Position numbers and translations under genes: made by a program. A stretch of DNA of 26,473 bases from Treponema sp. (GTDB lineage: Bacteria; Spirochaetota; Spirochaetia; Treponematales; Breznakiellaceae): positions 1-26,473 of the forward strand of contig JAITSE010000062.1 of assembly GCA_031288005.1 (NCBI GenBank), in the 5' to 3' direction. Positions 7,501 through 14,000 of this stretch are shown here, piece by piece. Each line of letters begins with the position of its first letter. Position 1 is the stretch's first letter. The notes beneath the pieces are model-generated. The model saw nothing but the letters and a program-made list of their open reading frames with translations. It ran no database searches and was not told the origin of the DNA.

Positions 7501-8569
7501 CGGAGCTAAAGGAAGAAGCGTCCCAGCTTTCAAAGGGGACTATTTCCGCCGGTTCGTTCATGCCAATAAAGGCGGAAGAATCAAAATTGACCAGAAAGTA
7601 TTCCTGCTCCATGATCCGCCGGCCCAGGACAGGCGGCGGATTCAGCTTGACCCGCCGTCCGGGAAGTCTCTGCGGGTGGGCTTCCTCGTCTATGGTCTCG
7701 TGCCGGTAGAATCCCTGCCTGGCATTGTACCCGGAAAGCACAAAACGCCGGAGCAAAAGATTTAAGCCGTCAAAATCTCTCCTGACGATAAAGGCAAGAT
7801 CATCGTTCATCCTGATTTCGCTTTCAAGCCTGAGAATTTGGGAAAAATCAAAACGGAAAAGATTCGGCTGCAAAAGCCCGCCCCCCCTGTCAACAGCCCC
7901 TTCCTGGGAAGGGCGGATCATAAAGGCGCCGCCGATCAGTACAAGAACGAACAGAAGCGCCGCCGCCGGCAGCTTTTCCGCCCTTCTTGCCCGGTATTTA
8001 GGCGGCAATGAGAGCAAAAGCGCCAGCAGTTGCAGAAAAACTACGGAGGCAAAAAGGGCTATCATAAGGACCGGCCAGCGGTAGGCTTCCTGATCCGCGC
8101 TCCGTATCACGCAGAAAATGAGCAGAAGAAGCCCCTGGGCGGCAATAATATCGCAGCGCAGGAAACGCCGGGAACGGGCCGCAAAAAAAGTGGTCAGGGC
8201 GGCCCAGTAAAAAGGCGGCAGGAACACAAAACAGTTGCGGTCAAAGCCGAGGAGCAGGGAATCCGGCGTTACTGCCGGTCCGGAGCTTGTAAGACCCGGC
8301 AGGGCGATCATTATCCTGGCCGCCCAGGGGACAAGAAGCAGGCTTAGAACCGCCGGGATGGGTTTTACATTCCGCCGCGCCAAAACCCAGGACGAAACAA
8401 AAGCGCAAAGCAGACTTGCCGCAAATACCGGCGTATCCGCCATGTCCCCCGCAGGCAGGCGGAATTGCCAGAGGACGGCGAGAAGGGCCGCGGACCTAGC
8501 GGCAAGCGCCGGGCTTGAAGGCGGTTCGGCAGGTTTCGCGGCGGCTTTAGATGCGTATATATCCAGCAC
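4535..8569 (-). CDS. TgpA-like membrane transglutaminase fused to a periplasmic TPR protein
   Basis: The 1344-residue product starts at GTG (8567-8569), preceded by GGGGGG, and overlaps the DUF58 stop by 23 bases. Longer in-frame starts would be shadows of that gene. Residues 20-220 hold several membrane helices (DUF3488-like). A periplasmic transglutaminase domain follows, with a Cys-His-Asp triad at about C468 (KKGYCSYYAFAM), H512 (DMAHAWVEVY) and D528 (WVEFDPT). A helix at about 595-620 leads to a DUF4129-like cytoplasmic tail containing TESEWAREL. Then comes a second hydrophobic segment at 738-756 that looks like a signal peptide, and about 580 residues with TPR repeats (roughly 765-1150). 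An in-frame ATG at 6401-6403 could start the TPR part as its own protein, but it has no clear ribosome binding site and no stop separates the two. The predicted topology still puts both domains outside the inner membrane. Substrate is unknown. Confidence 0.8.
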   Translation of the reverse strand: MLDIYASKAAAKPAEPPSSPALAARSAALLAVLWQFRLPAGDMADTPVFAASLLCAFVSSWVLARRNVKPIPAVLSLLLVPWAARIMIALPGLTSSGPAVTPDSLLLGFDRNCFVFLPPFYWAALTTFFAARSRRFLRCDIIAAQGLLLLIFCVIRSADQEAYRWPVLMIALFASVVFLQLLALLLSLPPKYRARRAEKLPAAALLFVLVLIGGAFMIRPSQEGAVDRGGGLLQPNLFRFDFSQILRLESEIRMNDDLAFIVRRDFDGLNLLLRRFVLSGYNARQGFYRHETIDEEAHPQRLPGRRVKLNPPPVLGRRIMEQEYFLVNFDSSAFIGMNEPAEIVPFESWDASSFSSAYAVQSSAGDFFPFELIEAVPALDESGAAEFGPEVLGLSPEDFAYYTEYGGDRRIAAFAREITGGLVNYWEMAQAVYERLKYGEYRYSLKPGIAPDGDQLGYFLFEAKKGYCSYYAFAMTLLLRSLGIPSRVAVGFFIDPEQNAFGYYPVRSDMAHAWVEVYFPRYGWVEFDPTTEQLAEDEEFRFSSGVPQELLDRLMKEILENRSRLVPKEGGEEDSGGASLSALGRSAGRFLRERWALLLAGCLALLFAALRSGLFIAYILSGNPGRKAVLLWSHALRRLALAGFKYRPALTTESEWARELDGKRNLGLYALYQDAQAARYAPAFSRGKLKESQNHYAAFSRRYKETIPLVRRILAWLCPPLSMSLSPSRLRGSAGAQAWLLLLPRLLLILLFTLSAGTVPGQDSDAAGADAMFEAAQKAQEAEFWEKAIELYSQGAKLFPEDSRFPWSLGSLYYSRRLYGLAWEEYLKVEALLPFDPEVLYRMSRTAGYLNMDAVSAGYLERLLAAAPDHIEATGSLGWMYYKLHRLKEGALLLEEALEKSGPDPDLSMTLGTIYSDMFRYEDAKERYLEAIAGGEKAWDREFTAVAHYNLSILESRFYKYSEAFDRTGASLAVRDRASGRLARGEMYLRRMELPLVFSEYQAAYEIDTSPLSKVNLAQAYQEAGRLEEARVYAEDCLALGDLSWMLNYGIDPDRYKRDIHEILRNIYRGLAKAEDSVVYGSLREAARGFFRRLLYLYKARSHGLFFQKYSLTAAGAYQDELTHDAWLQYYNAFETYPQRALAYLRIARDYEVPLIPAALPGYEFEEGALLKGRELLLRSIPGFDPQWERDMIAEAYGELAQLLKGKARRLDRFEAAERLYAINRGALRQRGIELPAEIDIAVEGEDEGSAGQSRKAEKTRRFLRRTLARMGIKALSPAPDNAEAFIPRFALSISVAGGKALCVLRDRGRGLDLFSESLPLGSVSPAELSAFARTLGERIFVWR

Positions 8570-9851
8570 GGATTCCCCCCTTGCCGCCGTAGAAACGGGC
8601 GCAGGCTTCGGCGTTTTTTTCCAGCCTGGCGGCCTGGGCGTCTTCACCGTCATAAAGGAACAGCAAATCCACCTTCTGCCTGCCCTCCCGTTTTTTAAGA
8701 AAAGCGTCGAGCGTATTGCCCGGCGCAAGGCCGGAAGGTCTCTCCGTTCTTCCGCTTGTCCAATCCCGGGGCAGAGCGAGAACCAGCGCATCCTGGACAT
8801 CATCAGGCAGGGGCAGTTCCCGTCCCTGCGAGGAAAGTGGCAGAGCCGCCGGGTGCGCCAAAACCGCGGCCATTTCGACAGGCCCGCCGAATGAGACGCC
8901 GCCGCCTGAAAACCCGATGCCCGCATCCATCCCCCGGCTTTCGTAATCCAGCGCCAGCGCAAGGGCGTTTTCACAGAGCAGGTCCACCCCCCGGCGGCCC
9001 GCTTCAGCGTTGTACAAGCTGTAGTCCGTCTGGGTATCGATGAGGATGACTATGCGGGAATGGGGCGGCGGCTCAAGCTCCCCTTCGCGGACAAAGATCT
9101 CCCCGGCGTGTCCGTAGAGTTTCCAGTTGATCCGCCGGGGATCGTCTCCCGGAATATATGGCCGGTGATCGATGAGATTGTCGGTCCGCAGGAAACGGGG
9201 CTCCGTCCGCAGTCCTGCCCCTCCGGACCTCGCAGGCAGCGGCAGGACCTGTTCCGCCGTCCGGGGCATAACAAGGAGCCTTGGGCCAGACGGCTGGGGT
9301 ACGTCAATAGCGGCGTGGAACAAGCCCAACATATCGAAAACAAGCAGCCTGTCTGTTTCCCCGTAATACGCTCCCCGTTCAGGAGCGCAAAAGGGTATAC
9401 TGCCGTTGCCGGTGAAAACGGGATCGAAAAAAAACTCCAGTCTTCTGCCGTCTTTCGTGGAAAGCGCCAGGGCGCAGCGTATAATAATACCTGGCAGGCG
9501 GAAGAAGCGGCCATTCCCGCCGGATGATCCCTCCCTGTCGCAGAACAGCATCCCCATCTGTCCCGTTCCCAGGGTTTCAGGCGTTATACGGACTGACAAG
9601 GAAGCCGCCCGCTTCCGGTGGACAAAGGCCAGAAACAATACCGCCAGCAGGGAGTAAACGCATACGGTAAGAAATGCCGTCCCCAGGAGGCTAAGGACCA
9701 GCTCATGCCGCAATATTCCGGCGCTTAAGCTCAGAATGGCGGATGCGGGGATGAAAAACCCCAGGGCCTGAGGGACCGGCAGTGGCGGCTTAGGATACCG
9801 GGACGCGGGCCGGATTCCCCTAGACCGTTTTGATCCCGTTGATTCGCCCAA
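8547..9851 (-). CDS. DUF58 family protein
   Basis: The product is 434 residues from a TTG start (9849-9851) placed seven bases after GGGAG. The frame is open 36 codons further upstream, but that part lies inside moxR and looks like shadow. The chosen start overlaps the moxR stop by 32 bases, which suits coupled translation. Two membrane helices lie at about residues 28-48 and 50-76. The DUF58 signature Y-I-P-G-D-D-P-R-R-I-N-W-K follows at about 232-244, then F-V-R-E-G-E-L-E and a von Willebrand A-like start I-V-I-L-I-D-T. Proteins of this family are nearly always encoded with MoxR ATPases, as here, and are thought to act in envelope or complex assembly, but the biochemical role is not settled. 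Confidence 0.9.
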   Translation of the reverse strand: MGESTGSKRSRGIRPASRYPKPPLPVPQALGFFIPASAILSLSAGILRHELVLSLLGTAFLTVCVYSLLAVLFLAFVHRKRAASLSVRITPETLGTGQMGMLFCDREGSSGGNGRFFRLPGIIIRCALALSTKDGRRLEFFFDPVFTGNGSIPFCAPERGAYYGETDRLLVFDMLGLFHAAIDVPQPSGPRLLVMPRTAEQVLPLPARSGGAGLRTEPRFLRTDNLIDHRPYIPGDDPRRINWKLYGHAGEIFVREGELEPPPHSRIVILIDTQTDYSLYNAEAGRRGVDLLCENALALALDYESRGMDAGIGFSGGGVSFGGPVEMAAVLAHPAALPLSSQGRELPLPDDVQDALVLALPRDWTSGRTERPSGLAPGNTLDAFLKKREGRQKVDLLFLYDGEDAQAARLEKNAEACARFYGGKGGIRAGYIRI

Positions 9852-10767
9852 GGCACAGCTCCCGGATGATTTTTTCCACTTGCTGACGGGGATCCCGCAG
9901 TTTGAGCCGGTGGGCGAGTACCGGCCCCGCCAGCGCGGCGATGTCCTCGTCGATAACATAGTCCCGGCCCCTCACCAGGGCCAGCGCCCTCGCGGCCTCA
10001 AGGAGGTGGAGAGCGGCCCGGGGAGACGCCCCAAGGATGAAAGCCCGGTGAATGCGGGTATCCCGAACCATATCGGCGAGAGCCCCCTTCAGCGCTTCAT
10101 GGCAGAAAACCCCCGCGGCCGCGTCCCGGGCCGCAAGAAAATCGGCCTCACCTATCACCGGCGTCAGGGAATTCAGCAGGGTCTCGGAAGGATTCTCCGT
10201 CAATATGGCGATCTCCGAATCCCGGTCCGGGTAACCCAGGGAAAGGCGCATCATGAACCGGTCAAGCTGGGCCGCCGGCAGGGGGAAGGTCCCCTCGTTT
10301 TCCACAGGGTTTTGGGTAGCAATTACGAAAAAAGGCTCCGGCGGATGGTGGGTGGCGTTCCCTATAGTCACCTGCCGTTCCGCCATCACTTCCAGCAGGG
10401 CCGACTGTACTTTGGGCGTAGTCCGGTTTATTTCGTCCGCCAGCACAATATTAGCCAGCACAGGGCCGGGAACAAACCGGAAGGCTCGGCTTTCCGGGTC
10501 AAAGACATCAACCCCGGTAATATCATAGGGAAGAAGGTCGGGGGTAAACTGGATCCGCTTAAACAGCAGCGGCGCCCCGTCCGCCCCGGCGATAAGCCGG
10601 GCAAAAGTCTTTGCCACCGTGGTCTTTCCCAACCCCGGATTATCTTCTATAAGGATATGCCCCCCGGCAAGCAAGGCTGCGGTAAGCAATTCCAGAAATT
10701 CCCGTTTTCCCCGAATGACCGCCGCAGTCCCGCCGATCAGAGCTTGAATGGCCTGTTCGGTATTCAT
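9820..10767 (-). CDS. moxR: MoxR-type AAA+ ATPase
   Basis: The 315-residue protein has the full MoxR core: Walker A as P-G-L-G-K-T (residues 44-49), Walker B I-V-L-A-D-E-I-N-R (107-115), sensor I in V-I-A-T-Q-N-P-V-E (148-156) and the L-D-R-F-M-M-R arginine segment (168-174). MoxR ATPases act as chaperone-like remodellers for the products of neighbouring genes, commonly DUF58 and von Willebrand A proteins. Here the partners are DUF58 and a transglutaminase, and no separate vWA (BatA/BatB) gene follows. The ATG at 10767 has no strong ribosome binding site. A palindrome-rich 311-base gap precedes it, so whether it is transcribed from its own promoter or by readthrough from the LRR gene is unclear. 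Confidence 0.92.
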   Translation of the reverse strand: MNTEQAIQALIGGTAAVIRGKREFLELLTAALLAGGHILIEDNPGLGKTTVAKTFARLIAGADGAPLLFKRIQFTPDLLPYDITGVDVFDPESRAFRFVPGPVLANIVLADEINRTTPKVQSALLEVMAERQVTIGNATHHPPEPFFVIATQNPVENEGTFPLPAAQLDRFMMRLSLGYPDRDSEIAILTENPSETLLNSLTPVIGEADFLAARDAAAGVFCHEALKGALADMVRDTRIHRAFILGASPRAALHLLEAARALALVRGRDYVIDEDIAALAGPVLAHRLKLRDPRQQVEKIIRELCLGRINGIKTV

Positions 10768-11078
10768 ACATTCAAGATAAATGATAGAAGGAATTGTGGC
10801 AAGGCAACCTGTGCAATCTGCGAAGCAGATTGCTTGGAGTTTTGGGAACCCTGCGGGCCGTGCAACCTTCGGTTGCCTTGGAGTTTTGCGAACTTTTGAA
10901 CAGCGCGGCCCTTGCGGGCCGCAGTGCAGCCGCTGGTTCGCAAAACTCCCCGCACTTGAGAACCGTGCAACCGCTTGCGCGGTTGCTTAGGAGTTTTGCG
11001 GAATCAAAACAGCCCTCCACACCAAAAACAGCCCGCAAAACTCCTAAGCAATTTGCAAAGCAAATTGCACAATACGGA
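10768..11078. other. palindrome-rich spacer between the LRR gene and moxR
   Basis: These 311 bases hold no gene. They contain five copies of GGAGTTTTG in both orientations and at least six perfect short palindromes (detailed in the repeat entry). I could not identify a convincing promoter for moxR in it. Confidence 0.6.
10812..11068. repeat. palindrome-plus-tail repeat family (GGAGTTTTG tail)
   Basis: Units consist of GTGCAA, a palindromic head, then a conserved tail close to TTGCTTAGGAGTTTTGCG. Heads include GCAATCTGC-GAA-GCAGATTGC (10813-10833), GCAACC-TTC-GGTTGC (10862-10876) and GCAACCGC-TTGC-GCGGTTGC (10967-10986). An inverted unit has head GCAATTTGC-AAA-GCAAATTGC (11048-11068). Tails GGAGTTTTG lie at 10836, 10880 and 10990 on plus, and at 10941-10949 and 11036-11044 on minus. 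The head sequences differ but stay self-complementary. Two further tails occur at 21196 and 21231. Confidence 0.75.
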
Positions 11079-11097
11079 TTATAAATCCGTATTGTGC
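11067..11097. repeat. 14-bp perfect inverted repeat spanning the LRR stop codon
   Basis: GCACAATACGGATT (11067-11080) pairs fully with AATCCGTATTGTGC (11084-11097) around ATA. The repeat includes the last codons and the TAA of the LRR gene (11079-11081). No T-run follows on the minus strand. It may protect the 3' end of the mRNA or act as a Rho-aided end. Confidence 0.65.
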
Positions 11098-14000
11098 GCA
11101 AACAATATCGCTTTATGATCCGAGCCGAATATATTTCTTTCGCTGTTTGAGGGGATCTCCGGGCCGCCGATACTTACATTTTCTGTTGTAAATCCCCATT
11201 TTGAGCGGTAAGCCGAAAGAACGGTTACCGTTCCCGGAAGGAAAATTCTGAGTGTGGCCCAAGAAGCGTAATTTAAGTTGTGGGTCCCTTTAAATATGCC
11301 GTATGTATTATCTCCACCATAAGTCTTCACAAGCTCAGGCGGATCCGCGGGCAGATAGAGACTGACAAAAAGCACGCAGCCCGAGAAAGCTCCGGCGCCA
11401 ATACTAGCAACTTGAGACAGCCGCGCGTTATTAAGTTTTGTACAGCCCTCAAACGCGCGGGCGTTGATCCGTTTGACCGTTGAGACTATCCCGGTAATAT
11501 CGCCACAGCCTGAGAAGGCTTCTTCGCCTATTTCCAAGAACCCCGCATTATCCAGCGTCAAATCACCTTGTATCCCGCTGTTTTTGAATGCGCCCTTGCC
11601 GATGGTGGTAATAACGGGCAGTTGAATATCTCTGAGGCCCCTGGTGTTTTCAAAGGCATAATTTCCGATTGTTTTAAGTTCCGGCAGGGGCAGGAAGTAT
11701 TTTTCTCCGTCGGTGGTAAGCTTCGCACAGTTTAAGAAGGCCTCGGTGCCGATGCTTGTAACCTTGGGCAGGGAAGCAATCCAAAGGTTCGTACAGCCTG
11801 AGAAGGCATCGGACTCAATCGTCAGCGCATTATGCAGGGTAATAGAGACAAGCATCGTACAGTTTGAGAAGGCCGCGGCGCCGATGCTCTTGGCCAAAGG
11901 CGCGGTCAGAGTGATAAGGTTCGTACAGCCTGAGAAGGCATCGGGCCCAATCGTCAGCGCATCCTGCAGGGTAATATTGCGAATTATAATCCCCGGCCCG
12001 TTGAACCCGGAGCTTTTCGTGATAGCCTTCGCGCCCTTTATGGTCAGGTCTAAGAAAACGCTGCCCTTCAGGGCCTGTCCCAAGCCGGCGGGAGCGGCGT
12101 CGCCGGTGATTAATACCGAAAGACTCGAACAGTCCCTGAATGCGGAATCGCCTATGCTTGTGGCGGCGGGCATGGACAGGGTTTTAAGACCATCGCATCC
12201 CGCGAACGCGTTCGCCCCAATCGATTTCACATCCTGCAGGATAAGGGTCTCCACTTTGGAAGCGGCGGTAAACAGGCCAAAAAAGTTGTCTGCAAGAATG
12301 CTTTCAAGGCCCTTCAAGGTCAGTGTCTTGTCTGCCCGCTTAGAAACAAAGCCATTGAAGGCGTCATAAAAGTTTCCGGGCAGAGCGGCGCCGGTTGTTA
12401 ATTCCTTAAGGACCCCGCCGGGCGCGGCTTCATCACCGGTAAGAAGCGCGTAATTGCCTGTAAAGGTCACCTTTGGTATGGACAGGACCTCAAGGCTTTT
12501 ACACTTATAAAAGGCGTAGGCTCCGATGACTTGCGCCTCGGGCAGGTCTATGTTTTGAAGGCTCGTACACTCAGCAAACGTATTATACCCGATTGTCTCC
12601 AGGGAACTCAGATTCATATTTTTAAGGTTTATACACTTATAAAAGGCGGCTTCATCGATCTGCCGCGCCTTGGGCAGCAATATCGTTGTAAGCGCGTTAC
12701 ATTCCTTAAACGCTTCGAACCCGATGACTTGCGCCTCGGGCAGACTTATACTGATAAAGTTATTACAGTTCATGAAAGCCTGCTGCCCGACGGTGTGAAC
12801 ATTAGGCAGGTCCACCACAGAAATAAGGCTGTTTTGTAAGGCCCCGTTTGTTATCTCGACCGCGTCGGGCATATTGAGCCTGGAAATCCCACGCCGGGTT
12901 TCATTAAAAGCCTGCCAAACCATGTTCATGCCCCTAACGGTCAGCGTAGAAACGGCGTTGTTTACCACCACCTTTAGTATTTCCTTGCCGGCATTGGCGG
13001 CGGTTGTTACATCAGAAAGATTGGCGCCCTCGAGCGCCTTGTCACCGATCTTCGTGACTTTGGGCATGGTCAGATTGGCAAGAACCGCGCAGCCCGAGAA
13101 AGCGCCGGCGCCGATTTCCGTAACCTTGGGCAAATCGAGAGTATTAAGCAGCGTACAGTTCTTGAAGGCATCGCCGCCGATATACTCTGCCGCGGGCATA
13201 ATAGGGGCGGTAAGTTTACTACAGTTCGCAAACGCGCCGGCTTCAATCCTTGTTACCGCGGGCAGATTAGCGGCGGTAAGATTATTCCAGTCCGCAAACG
13301 CGCCGGCGGCAATCCTTGTTACATTCGTCAGGGTAATCGTTTCAAGGCTGTTCTTGAGGTTCGCGAAGTTTTCCGCAATAGTTTCCACTCCCGCCAAGGT
13401 CAATGTTTTAATTTTCGAAGGCATGGCGCGGTCAAAGCCCGCGGGCAGCGCCGCGGCGGTTGTTACTTTTGAAAGATTTGTACAGCCCTGGAACGCGTCG
13501 GCGCCGATATTCTCTACTCCAAGCATTGTAACGGTTTTAATGATTGCCGCGTTGAAGAAGGCCTTCTCCCCGATTTCCTTAACATCCGCTGGAATTACAA
13601 GATTTTCCTCCAGGCGCAAAGCGGCAATAAGAATTTTTTTGTCCGGCTCATTTTTATACAGAATTTTAGTATTGGTGTCAAAGTCATACCCCCCGCCAAG
13701 GCTGAGAGTTGTCAGGTTTTCACAGCCCGCAATGGCCCGGCCATTGAAGCTGCTCAAGTGTTCTATTTTCAGGCTGTTAAGGCCCAGGCAGGCAAGAAAT
13801 ACATTGTCTCTGATCTCGCTTACATTATTGAGCTCCGCCGATTCAAGGTTTATGCAGCCTAAAAACAAAAAGTCGCCGTTCAGGGGGACTGAGGAGCTGT
13901 CAGACGATGTTTTGAGAGTCAGTTCCTTAAGATTTATGCAGTTTGCGAAAGCATAGTTGTCAATGGGAATTACGCCCGAAGAAGTTATGGAGGCGGAATC

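Noticed and set aside
8570..8974. 135-residue N-terminal extension of the transglutaminase
   Set aside because: The extension is an Arg/Trp/Pro-rich shadow of the DUF58 coding frame; GTG at 8569 has a good site and membrane helices start soon after.
9852..9959. 36-residue N-terminal extension of the DUF58 protein
   Set aside because: It lies within moxR in another frame and has no family similarity; TTG at 9851 with GGGAG fits better.
9880..10899. 339-codon plus-strand open frame
   Set aside because: It is antisense to moxR, whose full set of AAA+ motifs is plain; the frame is open only because of high G+C content.
12874..13956. 360-codon plus-strand open frame within the LRR gene
   Set aside because: It is a shadow of the repeated LRR codons on the other strand.
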